From contig DATMYR010000036.1 in the NCBI GenBank assembly GCA_035560815.1, forward strand, positions 1 to 46,489: a stretch of DNA of 46,489 nucleotides, in the 5' to 3' direction. Below, piece by piece: positions 8,273-15,167 of the stretch (positions are counted from its first letter, which is position 1; each line of letters starts with the position of its first letter). The DNA comes from UBA5314 sp035560815. Lineage in GTDB: Bacteria; Bacillota; Syntrophomonadia; Syntrophomonadales; Syntrophomonadaceae. The notes under the pieces were generated by a model that did no database searches, was not told where the DNA came from, and was given only the letters and a program-made list of their open reading frames with translations. Position numbers and translations under genes: made by a program.

Positions 8273-8285
8273 AGGAGGTATAATT

Positions 8286-8540
8286 GTGGATGACATTATA
8301 TTAAAATACATTACTGATGAAGCGCAAAAGCTTGCTTTAAGGTATCAAAAGTATCACAACATAGTTGAACTAAACTATCAAAGAAATGTCAGACGTATTA
8401 CTACACCACCTCCCAAAGAAATTAAAATACCCCCTTATTGGCTAGAAGATAAAAAGTATAATCCATTTTATGTTCTAAAGCATGGTAAACAAATTGCATA
8501 TTCAATAAAGCAGAAACTTGATAATGGAACGTACCAATGA
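8286..8540 (+). pseudogene. Reverse transcriptase gene, 5' part (cut by the prophage)
   Basis: GTG 8286 follows AGGAGG by 7 bases and opens 84 codons that run straight into the prophage. The stop TGA (8538-8540) is made of the first three phage bases. The peptide is basic, with a PFYVLKHGKQIAYSIKQKL helix followed by NGTYQ, the region expected just ahead of RT block 1. Joining it to 45756 onward, after removing the phage and one ACCAA copy, continues the same frame into PFPPYMMDVPKPAGGTR. The intact protein was therefore a UG/DRT-like reverse transcriptase of more than 328 residues. The truncated 84-residue product has no catalytic motif. Confidence 0.85.
8533..8537. repeat. Target-site duplication, copy 1 (ACCAA)
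   Basis: ACCAA directly precedes the phage terminus TG at 8538 and is repeated after the phage terminus CA at 45751-45755. Five-bp duplications are the signature of Mu-type transposition. Confidence 0.9.
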
Positions 8541-8595
8541 TGCTTCGCATTTTTTTTGCGAAAAATTCTCATATTTTTTGCGAAAGAACTTTCGC
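8538..8595. promoter_or_regulatory. Prophage right end with paired MuA-type binding sites
   Basis: Two related ~20-bp repeats start at 8548 and 8570, each CAT followed by a T-run and TTGCGAAA. They lie 22 bp apart, the spacing of adjacent R1/R2 sites in Mu, and share the CGAAA core of MuA sites. A perfect inverted repeat GCGAAAG-AA-CTTTCGC occupies 8580-8595. They probably bind the transposase encoded at 39568-41682. Confidence 0.65.
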
Positions 8596-8631
8596 TAACT
8601 ACTTGCATAAATATGCTGTCGCTACCCATCG

Positions 8632-9381
8632 CTAGTTACTGATCAATAATTCTTTATATTCTTCCCCCTTACTATATCTAGCCCGCAAATTATGAACTCT
8701 TGATACCGATTCAATCTTAAACCCTTTATACAAATCCCGCACCGCCGCACAGTCATTATAAGATAAGATAAACTGGCCTTTCATCCCTTGAATGCATTTA
8801 AGTAAACGTTCATGGTCACTTACACCAAAACCTCCTTGATAATAGTGTTCAGTCCCGTAATAAGGGGGATCGAGATAGAAGAAGGTGTTCTGGCGATCAT
8901 AGACCTTAATTAGATTCTCAAAGTCTTTGTTTTCAATAATGACTGTTGACAACCGTCCCTGGACCCTGGTCAGGTATTCATACATAGTAAGTACATCTTT
9001 CTTTACACAGCCGTAAGTGCGGACATTTGAGCCGTATGATAACCTGATCAATAAGAAAAACCGCGCTGCTCGCTGTATATCAGTCAAGCCACAGATTTGC
9101 AGCTGGGCTCTGTAATCATCGAACACTTCCCGGGAATTTAGTACCCACATTAGTTCCCGTTGCAACTCCTGTCCATGGTATTTTACACATCGGAATAAAT
9201 TAGTCAGGTTGCTGTCAAAATCGTTGTATATCTCGGTGGTTGCATAACGGTTTCGATAAAACAAAACCCAGGCTGCTCCGCCGAAAACCTCAACATACCG
9301 TTCAAGATTTACTGGTATTTTTGCTGCGATAACCTTCTTTAGATAATTCTTCCCGCCAATCCAAGAAATAAAGCTGTTCAT
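8632..9381 (-). CDS. DNA adenine methyltransferase (D12/Dam class)
   Basis: A 249-residue protein with the D12-class motifs: the SAM-binding FISWIGGKNYL at the N-terminus, a VEVFGGAAWVLF segment, and the catalytic DPPY in FYLDPPYYGTE, followed by the ILSYND region. It would methylate adenine N6 in a short site, probably to protect phage DNA from host restriction or to alter regulation, like the mom-end modification genes of Mu. ATG 9381 is chosen because AAGAGGTG lies 6 bases upstream. It is the last gene at the right end, behind a LexA-like box at 9398-9411. No partner nuclease is present. Confidence 0.9.
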   Translation of the reverse strand: MNSFISWIGGKNYLKKVIAAKIPVNLERYVEVFGGAAWVLFYRNRYATTEIYNDFDSNLTNLFRCVKYHGQELQRELMWVLNSREVFDDYRAQLQICGLTDIQRAARFFLLIRLSYGSNVRTYGCVKKDVLTMYEYLTRVQGRLSTVIIENKDFENLIKVYDRQNTFFYLDPPYYGTEHYYQGGFGVSDHERLLKCIQGMKGQFILSYNDCAAVRDLYKGFKIESVSRVHNLRARYSKGEEYKELLISN

Positions 9382-9397
9382 TTCTTTCACCTCTTAC

Positions 9398-9411
9398 AGA
9401 ACACTTGTTCT
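9398..9411 (-). promoter_or_regulatory. LexA-like box ahead of the methyltransferase
   Basis: The sequence AGAACAAGTGTTCT on the minus strand fits GAAC-N4-GTTC. It sits 16 bp ahead of the start codon and overlaps a TATAGA element, so LexA could hold the gene off until SOS induction. One such 8-base match is close to chance for a window this size, so position is the main support. Confidence 0.45.
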
Positions 9412-9522
9412 ATAAGAGTACCACAAACCCAAACTCCCGCCAATTAAACCAAAAAAAGATGTATATTTTTAAATAAGCTACATAAAATCCTTATTAGGGG
9501 ATCACCTAAGGAGGTGATATCT

Positions 9523-9585
9523 CTGAGCAATTTAATAGTTTTTTGTATTACAATGATCGTACTTGCTGCGCTACTAGTAAGATAA
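9523..9585 (+). CDS. Possible 20-aa hydrophobic (toxin-like) peptide
   Basis: From CTG 9523, 8 bases after AAGGAGG, the frame encodes 20 residues, nearly all hydrophobic (LIVFCITMIVLAALLV core) and ending in Arg. It would span the membrane once. An in-frame GTG (9514) would overlap the Shine-Dalgarno and is less likely. The hairpin at 9501-9518 would block its translation. Size, hydrophobicity and SD masking fit type I toxin peptides. A CTG start is unusual, so the call is tentative. Confidence 0.35.
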   Translation: MSNLIVFCITMIVLAALLVR

Positions 9586-9694
9586 TTAGTTAATAAGCGT
9601 ATTTAGCTAATTATTAGATCCCCTGGTTCACCGAGATTTTTTACAAAATCTTGGTGTCCCAAATATAATCAAAAAATAAATTAAACTAACAAAG

Positions 9695-9715
9695 CCTTTT
9701 GTAAAAGGTTTTTTT
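9695..9715 (+). terminator. Intrinsic terminator, probably used in both directions
   Basis: CCTTTT-GT-AAAAGG (9695-9708) is followed by seven T on the plus strand. On the minus strand the same stem is followed by CTTTG, so it may also end the late operon after 9752. It separates the tail-fibre genes from the right-end cargo. Confidence 0.7.
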
Positions 9716-9751
9716 ATTGCCTCTTTCCCTGTTGCTTTTCCGTTACTAAAA

Positions 9752-10078
9752 CTACCCCAATCCCTGTTCGGGGTCTGGGTGTTGATCAGCCCACTCCTGT
9801 CCCCAGGTACCCCCAGTTACTGCGAGGGTTCTGGCATCCTCGTGGAAACCCAGCATGAAAAGAGCTTCAGCGCATACATAAACCTTTACACCATCTGCCG
9901 TCCACTGCGAGATAAGCGAAGGCCAGTAACTAACTTCTACCTCCTGGATACTGCCCTCACAGCCTTGACCATCGTCTACTTGAACGAGAGCGATGCCTTT
10001 TACATTGGGTTCTTGTCCAGGATTCTTTGTCTCGATATAAACCGCAGTTGGTGATTTTAAACTGTCTTTAATATTCAC
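9752..10078 (-). CDS. Phage hypothetical protein downstream of tail fibres (108 aa)
   Basis: The family is not recognised. The protein is acidic, soluble and beta-rich, with several Trp and Tyr residues in its second half and a Pro/Asp-rich tail. It is the last gene of the late operon, 4 bp after the 10083 gene and ahead of the terminator near 9695. Position suggests a fibre-associated protein or assembly chaperone, but nothing in the sequence proves this. Confidence 0.6.
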   Translation of the reverse strand: MNIKDSLKSPTAVYIETKNPGQEPNVKGIALVQVDDGQGCEGSIQEVEVSYWPSLISQWTADGVKVYVCAEALFMLGFHEDARTLAVTGGTWGQEWADQHPDPEQGLG

Positions 10079-10082
10079 TAGA

Positions 10083-10655
10083 CTACTCCTCCAATCCCGC
10101 TAACCATACGGCTACTGGGTTACCTGCCGACAAATTCAGGTTTAGCACATTATTTGCCGCCGCCGAAAGTATCCCGTTCGACCTTTGAAACAACGCCGAT
10201 AAATCCATCCACTGATTTGCTTTGCCATAAAGGGTAGGACTTATTGCCGTTGAACCGTCTTTGAATACTACATTCACGTCTGTTGCGCCACACTGAAGAG
10301 AAATCCCCAACAACCTAAACTTCTTGCCCGACGTGGGAGTCCAAATAGCGTTGTCTCCTGATGCTGTGGGATTGCCAAACTTATGGACATTTGTTTGACG
10401 CAGACGATCCCATGTGGCACCATTCCAAACCATATTAAAAGCTACAGCATCGATACCTATTGCATTACTTAAGGAATCCGTGGGGGCAATGCGAGCAGGA
10501 CCTTCCTGTACCCAACTTCCACTCTTATCCTTTATCATTTTTATCGCTTTATCCGTCTGGTAAGCTTTGGTGCCTTGAGGGACATTGGTCGGAAGCGTGT
10601 CCGTAGAAAGACCTTCCCACCTATCTGAACTAGCGATATACGTATACTGCGCCAC
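10083..10655 (-). CDS. Tail-fibre-associated protein (190 aa)
   Basis: The N-terminal ~55 residues resemble short phage tail-decorating modules with Tyr/Trp-rich repeats and a YQTDKAIKMIKDKSGSW segment, which also appears in weaker form in the 12212 gene. The C-terminal half is rich in Ser, Asn and Gly and predicted beta. It lies between the beta-propeller gene and the 9752 gene with short gaps and an AAGGAGTG-type ribosome-binding site. It probably forms part of the receptor-contacting complex; no enzyme motif is seen. Confidence 0.6.
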   Translation of the reverse strand: MAQYTYIASSDRWEGLSTDTLPTNVPQGTKAYQTDKAIKMIKDKSGSWVQEGPARIAPTDSLSNAIGIDAVAFNMVWNGATWDRLRQTNVHKFGNPTASGDNAIWTPTSGKKFRLLGISLQCGATDVNVVFKDGSTAISPTLYGKANQWMDLSALFQRSNGILSAAANNVLNLNLSAGNPVAVWLAGLEE

Positions 10656-10670
10656 TTAATTCACTCCTTC

Positions 10671-12209
10671 CTAATCAACAACATTTACGGAGTACGTTTT
10701 TCTATGAAACATCATTCCAGCACCGGCAAAAATATCATCTACCTCCAGGGTGAACGCAAACGAACCTGATACAGTCGGGACTCCTGAGATAATTCCGGTG
10801 TTAGCATCTAATACTAAACCATCGGGAAGAGGCCCTTTTGCAATTTTAAAAACTTGCTGAACACCCTGTTGGTTAACAAAGTTAATTTTCTGACTATACG
10901 GTTTTCCTACCATACCATCCGTAAGAGCGGCGGTTGTAATCTTTATAAAATAAAATAAAGCTACCCTATTGTTATAATAATCATAACTATAAAAAAGACT
11001 ATTAACAGGATCATATGTATGAGGACATTCAATCCCATACACGCCTCCTCCACCAAAACAATTCTGACCACAACCAGTAATTAAAGAAGTGAAATCAGGC
11101 TGGCCAACAACAAACATGGCGTTGGAACCATTAAATTCTATTCCGGCGTTATCTGGTACATAAAACACCAGCACTCTAGTATTTCCACTATCAGAAAACA
11201 TCAAGATATTCGATACCGGATCATAAGTACAATCATCCACACCATTAGTTCTATTTCTTGCACGGCCAGTAGTTTTAGTTGTAAAATTTGGCTGACCAAT
11301 AACAAACAAGGCATTTTCGCCATTAATCTCCGTACCAGCATTCGAGGGCACCTTAAAACACATCATCCGATTATTATCCAAATCACCAACAAATAACCTT
11401 TCATTAACTGGATCATAAGCTATTCCAGTAGGCCTCATTCCCAAACCACTTTGATTACAAACATCAACTTTCGAAGTAAAATCAGCCTGGCCTAAAACAA
11501 ATAAAGCGTCAGAACCATTGATCTCACTTCCTGCATTTGCTGGTACACTATAGCACAGTACTCGGTAATTCATTTCATCCGAAACAAATACTCTTTCGTT
11601 GATTGGATCGTAGTCCATATCGTCGGGAGATACACAGCCACTCCGCGTACAAGCCATAACATGAGAATCAAAATCTGGTTGCCCTAGTATAAATAAAGCA
11701 TTAGCACCATTTGTTATTCTCGATGGGTGAACATCGTAACAAGTAATTCTACCACCAAGCGGATTGGCAAAACCTTGTGCAACAAAAAGACGCTGATTTA
11801 CTTCGTCCAGACACAAATTAAAAACCATGCCACCTATGTTCGATATTGTGTACGGAGTAGCCATAGCACTAACAGTCGTTAAATCCGGTTTTCCAAGAAC
11901 ATTTATAGCGATATCCGAAACAATGCTATTGTTATCATCCAACTGAAAAACTAAAACACGATGATTGTCTATGTCTGAAACAAACAGTCTGTGATAGACA
12001 GTATCTAATGCCGCACTACCAGGATGAAACATTCCTCTAGCACTGCCAGCACCGGAAGGATAGTTAGAAATACGAGTCGCAAAAGAACTATTTTGTCCTA
12101 AAACTCCACTCGCATAAATTGCCAAAGGAGAAGGAGCCTGAACTTTTGAAGGCAAACGATTTGATATCTTTTTTGTAAGTGTTTTAATAGTTTTTTTAAT
12201 GCCAAACAT
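10671..12209 (-). CDS. NHL-type beta-propeller tail protein with Ig-like C-terminus
   Basis: 512 residues. After a basic N-terminal segment (residues 1-25), about five or six ~60-residue repeats follow, each with a variant of YDPVNERLFVxDxxNNRVL and ALFVLGQPDFTS. These are NHL-like propeller blades, typical of extracellular binding proteins and unusual on phage tails. Cys pairs (for example CTRSGC, CGQNC) recur at equivalent points of neighbouring blades. Residues ~425-512 form a cadherin/He_PIG-like Ig domain (LPDGLVLDANTGIISGVPT). Placement among the tail genes suggests a receptor-binding adhesin. Capture of a host surface-protein gene is a reasonable inference. Confidence 0.75.
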   Translation of the reverse strand: MFGIKKTIKTLTKKISNRLPSKVQAPSPLAIYASGVLGQNSSFATRISNYPSGAGSARGMFHPGSAALDTVYHRLFVSDIDNHRVLVFQLDDNNSIVSDIAINVLGKPDLTTVSAMATPYTISNIGGMVFNLCLDEVNQRLFVAQGFANPLGGRITCYDVHPSRITNGANALFILGQPDFDSHVMACTRSGCVSPDDMDYDPINERVFVSDEMNYRVLCYSVPANAGSEINGSDALFVLGQADFTSKVDVCNQSGLGMRPTGIAYDPVNERLFVGDLDNNRMMCFKVPSNAGTEINGENALFVIGQPNFTTKTTGRARNRTNGVDDCTYDPVSNILMFSDSGNTRVLVFYVPDNAGIEFNGSNAMFVVGQPDFTSLITGCGQNCFGGGGVYGIECPHTYDPVNSLFYSYDYYNNRVALFYFIKITTAALTDGMVGKPYSQKINFVNQQGVQQVFKIAKGPLPDGLVLDANTGIISGVPTVSGSFAFTLEVDDIFAGAGMMFHRKTYSVNVVD

Positions 12210-12211
12210 GC

Positions 12212-12748
12212 CTACACCTTCCTAACCTGAACCGTAACTGTTCCTGCGGTCGCAGTTGCAGCTACCGGAGTAACCTTTAACTGAGCATCCGCATCCCCGA
12301 GTAACCAACCCTGCGCAAGATAGACACCATCACCCCCACTAGGAACGACCTCACTTGTAAGCATACAATATTTACCTCCAACGGCACCAAAATTTATATA
12401 ATTATCCAGCTCGAAAGTCATAGCCACTCCCAATGCAGCAGGGTTGTCAACAGTTACAAGGTACAGAGCATCTACCTGTAATACTTCAGGCAAAGGGACC
12501 GATTGCATAGACGGATTAGTTGCCCCAGAAGCAAAAGCAAAGGAGTAAACTCCTATTATCTCGTTGCTACCAGTTAATTGAACAAGGTTTTTCTTAGGCA
12601 CCCAGCTATCACCATCGAATATACGAACCTTTCCTGTATCTTTCTCATATAATTCATCACCCAGATCGTCTGCGACCTCGGAGCGTGCAGGTCTAGGCTC
12701 AGCTGATGTTCCTATGTAATAATAGCCGTATCTTCTAACGAGTTTCAT
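12212..12748 (-). CDS. Tail-associated protein (178 aa)
   Basis: The N-terminus (KLVRRYGYYYIGTSAEPRP, then a DELYEKDTGKVRIFDGDSW segment) resembles short modules often found in Firmicute phage fibre operons. The C-terminal ~110 residues are a Gly/Val/Thr-rich beta domain. It ends 3 bp before the propeller gene, so the two are probably translated together. It may connect the fibre to the baseplate. No family can be assigned with confidence. Confidence 0.6.
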   Translation of the reverse strand: MKLVRRYGYYYIGTSAEPRPARSEVADDLGDELYEKDTGKVRIFDGDSWVPKKNLVQLTGSNEIIGVYSFAFASGATNPSMQSVPLPEVLQVDALYLVTVDNPAALGVAMTFELDNYINFGAVGGKYCMLTSEVVPSGGDGVYLAQGWLLGDADAQLKVTPVAATATAGTVTVQVRKV

Positions 12749-12787
12749 TTTTCTACCTCCTCCGTAGTAATACTGAGCATAATCAGT

Positions 12788-12910
12788 CTACTGCGCGATG
12801 ATTTGCGCTTTTTGATCAACTGTTATTTGCCCCTTTGTAACCGCTTGTTCAAGCATTGCCTCGGTTGCCCATCCTAACTTATAGGCGTTTGTCCACCAGT
12901 TATACCACAT
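12788..12910 (-). CDS. XkdX-like small tail protein (40 aa)
   Basis: A short gene starting MWYNWWTNAYKLGWAT, followed by a helix and KGQITVDQKAQIIAQ. This matches the XkdX pattern: aromatic start, a position reading WT/WA, then 'G-x-I-T-x-x-x-x-x-x-I'. XkdX proteins are found beside fibre genes in PBSX-like and related tails. Its ATG shares one base with the stop of the upstream gene (TAATG at 12908-12912), so translation is coupled. Confidence 0.75.
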   Translation of the reverse strand: MWYNWWTNAYKLGWATEAMLEQAVTKGQITVDQKAQIIAQ

Positions 12911-13080
12911 TATGCGCCACCTCCATTCAATATTAGGAGCGCCATGCCCTGTCCAAGAACATTAATTTGAGTCAATGCCACTAATAATTGCTGCTGTAAT
13001 TCGTCTATTTGTTGTTGCATTTTTTGCTGAGTGTCCATTCTTTCTTCAGGCGTCTCGATCTTTACTCCTTTATTCATTAA
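12910..13080 (-). CDS. Small coiled-coil tail protein (56 aa)
   Basis: MNKGVKIETPEERM is followed by a Gln-rich amphipathic coiled coil (QQKMQQQIDELQQQLL) and a hydrophobic, Gly-rich tail. ATG 13080 is chosen because TAAAGGAGGGG lies 6-8 bases upstream; a longer frame to 13125 would overlap the previous gene. Small proteins of this design accompany XkdX in many contractile-tail operons. The role is unknown. Confidence 0.65.
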   Translation of the reverse strand, partial: LMNKGVKIETPEERMDTQQKMQQQIDELQQQLLVALTQINVLGQGMALLILNGGGA

Positions 13081-13091
13081 TAACCCCTCCT

Positions 13092-14192
13092 TTAGGCTGT
13101 TGCGCCCATATAGCTTATGCCCCACCAGCGTAATTCAGGGCTGATATTATCTACCGATGCGCGCGACATAGCTACTTGCAGTCGGAATGTCCCATACTGT
13201 TCCGCATTTGCTAAATCGTTTAATAATTGCTTATCGGTTATCCCCGCTTTGAGGTTGTTTCCGGCATTGTCTTGTAAATTAAACGCCAGAACACCCTGCT
13301 TTGAATCACTGACAGCAAAAAACTGATTAAAAGCATATAGTGCCGCATCGGTTATCTGAGTGTAAGCCCAACCCCCGGTGGCCTTGGTCATATTGAGAGT
13401 AAAGGCCAACCACCTGGGATTTATCCCAGTAGATAGACTGCCCCAACTGGTATAGTACTTATAAGAATTTAGCGCTTTTCCCAATGTAGCTGGAGAACTT
13501 TCACCTAACCCAAAAGCTACAAAGTTTCCAGAACTAGCAGAATCAAAATTAAACTGAATTCCGTAATACTTGTCTTTATCGAGAATTAAACCGCCAGGAA
13601 TAGTAAATGTGACATCTCCTCCGGCCGTTGGTATGTCTGTCTGCAGTTTTGATACGCTTGTACACACAATAGAAGAATCTATACCTCCAGAAGTGGGTAT
13701 TTCCCGTACTTCCATGGTTACATTTCCTGAAGGATTTCCTACCCTCTTCATTGGTACTACCACAGAATTTAAGACTCTTGTCCCTACGTATTCCAAGTCT
13801 TGATAAAATTTAAGGTATGAAACCTGTCCGTACTCATACCAAGTAGATGTATACGAAGTATTGGACACGTCATAACTCAAAGAGGGTCTTAACCATTGAA
13901 TCCTGTCATCTAAAACGACTTTATAATTGGAACCGTTAGGAATTCTTTGACACCCGCTTAATACCGAAGCAGCAAATGATGCATTGGCATATAGTTTCGA
14001 ACCAGGTCGCATAGCATCCATTTGATCCTCTAAATTGGTTATGCGATCAAATAGACTTTTTGCTCCATCAGATCCAATTAGGGCGTTGATCTTAGCAAAG
14101 TTCTGAAACATTGTCATAATTCCAGGTGCTTCTCCGCTATACCCCATCTTGTCCAACATATCAAATAGTAGCACCATTAATTCTTCTGCCAT
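13092..14192 (-). CDS. Tail fibre / receptor-binding protein candidate (366 aa)
   Basis: The N-terminal ~60 residues are helical (MAEELMVLLFDMLDKMG, then an ITNLEDQMDAM coiled coil) and may trimerise. Residues ~65-366 are beta-rich with many Tyr, Ser, Asn and Trp, resembling a sugar-binding sandwich (for example LDKDKYYGIQFNFDSASSG). It follows the short 14196 gene by 3 bp. This architecture and place fit a fibre shaft plus host-binding head. Exact fold and ligand cannot be read from sequence. Confidence 0.65.
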   Translation of the reverse strand: MAEELMVLLFDMLDKMGYSGEAPGIMTMFQNFAKINALIGSDGAKSLFDRITNLEDQMDAMRPGSKLYANASFAASVLSGCQRIPNGSNYKVVLDDRIQWLRPSLSYDVSNTSYTSTWYEYGQVSYLKFYQDLEYVGTRVLNSVVVPMKRVGNPSGNVTMEVREIPTSGGIDSSIVCTSVSKLQTDIPTAGGDVTFTIPGGLILDKDKYYGIQFNFDSASSGNFVAFGLGESSPATLGKALNSYKYYTSWGSLSTGINPRWLAFTLNMTKATGGWAYTQITDAALYAFNQFFAVSDSKQGVLAFNLQDNAGNNLKAGITDKQLLNDLANAEQYGTFRLQVAMSRASVDNISPELRWWGISYMGATA

Positions 14193-14195
14193 TTA

Positions 14196-14579
14196 TTAAG
14201 CCACCCCCTTTGTTATCCCGGTGATCAGACCATCTGCCCTGATCGGCGTGTACGTTATGGTCTTGCCCCCAGCTGCTTTGACAATAGAGGCTATGATTCC
14301 ATCAGTCCGATTTACAGTGATGTTTTCTACTACGGAATTATCAGAGGGATCTTTGATTGTGATGCCTGATATTTTGCCGTCGATCCTGGTTGCGCTTATG
14401 CTACGAGTATCGGTGTCTATAACTAAGGTCTTACTTTGTTGAGTAGACTTGTTGTCAATACCCAGCCATACTGCTCTGTTATCAACGGCTTCAGCCAGTG
14501 CTTTTATATCTCTCACTACATCAGTACTTTCATTACCACTCGGGTAGGGCAAGCCCATTCTGCTTGTGCTTCCAGACAT
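14196..14579 (-). CDS. Short tail-fibre-type protein (127 aa)
   Basis: It opens MSGSTSRMGLPYPSGNE, the stretch common at the N-terminus of phage tail-collar and fibre proteins, followed by a helix (VVRDIKALAEAVDNRAV). The rest is a Thr/Ile-rich beta repeat region. It lies between the baseplate wedge protein gene and the larger fibre, and probably links the fibre to the baseplate. AAGGAGATATTTATT supports the start. Confidence 0.65.
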   Translation of the reverse strand: MSGSTSRMGLPYPSGNESTDVVRDIKALAEAVDNRAVWLGIDNKSTQQSKTLVIDTDTRSISATRIDGKISGITIKDPSDNSVVENITVNRTDGIIASIVKAAGGKTITYTPIRADGLITGITKGVA

Positions 14580-14597
14580 AATAAATATCTCCTTTCG

Positions 14598-15167
14598 TTA
14601 CACAGGCTCCCATGTCATCAAATCATTATATATCAAGGCATGGGCCACCAATTGATCATATGTGTGGCCGGATGCCTTCAATCCGTCGTAGGTAAGATAC
14701 TTAAACTCATATATAACAGCCAGATGTGCTGGTTTAATCTCTTCGATGGTATTCTGGAGGTCAGTAAGATTTGGTGGAATACCCATAACGTCCATAAACC
14801 TGACGATAAAACTGTACGTTTCAGGGTGATTATCTATTTCAACGGCCCCATTTTCATAGGAGTTGGCTACGATTTTTATCATATACAGAGTAACCGTGCC
14901 AACGCCCAGTAGCTTACTCAGAATTACACTACGACGCTGGTCATCCGGTTTCCCGGGATATGACACCAGGCCAAGATCTTCTTCCCAGTAATCCAGGCCC
15001 CAGGCACTTGCACTTGTCGCAAAGAGTTGATCGATAATAAACAGCATCAGAGCCTTTTCGGCGTCAAACTCAGCGCCCCAGGTGTCTATCACAGCCGGGG
15101 CATTAGCGCCCTCAGTGTAGTATGCGGGCAGCATAACCATGATTTCTTGACCAGCTACAGACTTCAT
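14598..15167 (-). CDS. Baseplate wedge/tail protein, YmfQ (DUF2313)-like
   Basis: A 189-residue protein with the YmfQ pattern: an Ala/Leu-rich N-terminal helix, a WGLDYWEEDLGL motif, PGKPDDQRRSVILSKL, and a C-terminal PAHLAVIYEFKYLTYDGLK strand. YmfQ/Mu gp48-like proteins complete the baseplate wedge. The gene overlaps the J-like gene by 4 bases (15164-15167), as usual in this cassette. Confidence 0.85.
   Translation of the reverse strand: MKSVAGQEIMVMLPAYYTEGANAPAVIDTWGAEFDAEKALMLFIIDQLFATSASAWGLDYWEEDLGLVSYPGKPDDQRRSVILSKLLGVGTVTLYMIKIVANSYENGAVEIDNHPETYSFIVRFMDVMGIPPNLTDLQNTIEEIKPAHLAVIYEFKYLTYDGLKASGHTYDQLVAHALIYNDLMTWEPV

Larger units (their letters stand above)
9496..9715 (+). ncRNA. 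Structured leader/mRNA of a small hydrophobic peptide
   Basis: A + strand unit lies in the gap between two minus-strand genes. ATCACCT-AAGG-AGGTGAT (9501-9518) is a perfect hairpin that buries the AAGGAGG Shine-Dalgarno. AGGGGATC (9496-9503) is exactly complementary to GATCCCCT (9617-9624), allowing 5'-3' closure. An 11-bp hairpin follows (9630-9655), then a terminator (9695-9715). This layout resembles type I toxin mRNAs. No antisense RNA was identified. Confidence 0.4.

Noticed and set aside
8009..8293. 94-codon plus-strand frame
   Set aside because: It runs through the promoter and terminator of the RT unit and overlaps its start; no SD.
9779..10054. 91-codon plus-strand frame
   Set aside because: It is antisense to a well-formed minus-strand gene and has no SD or recognisable feature.
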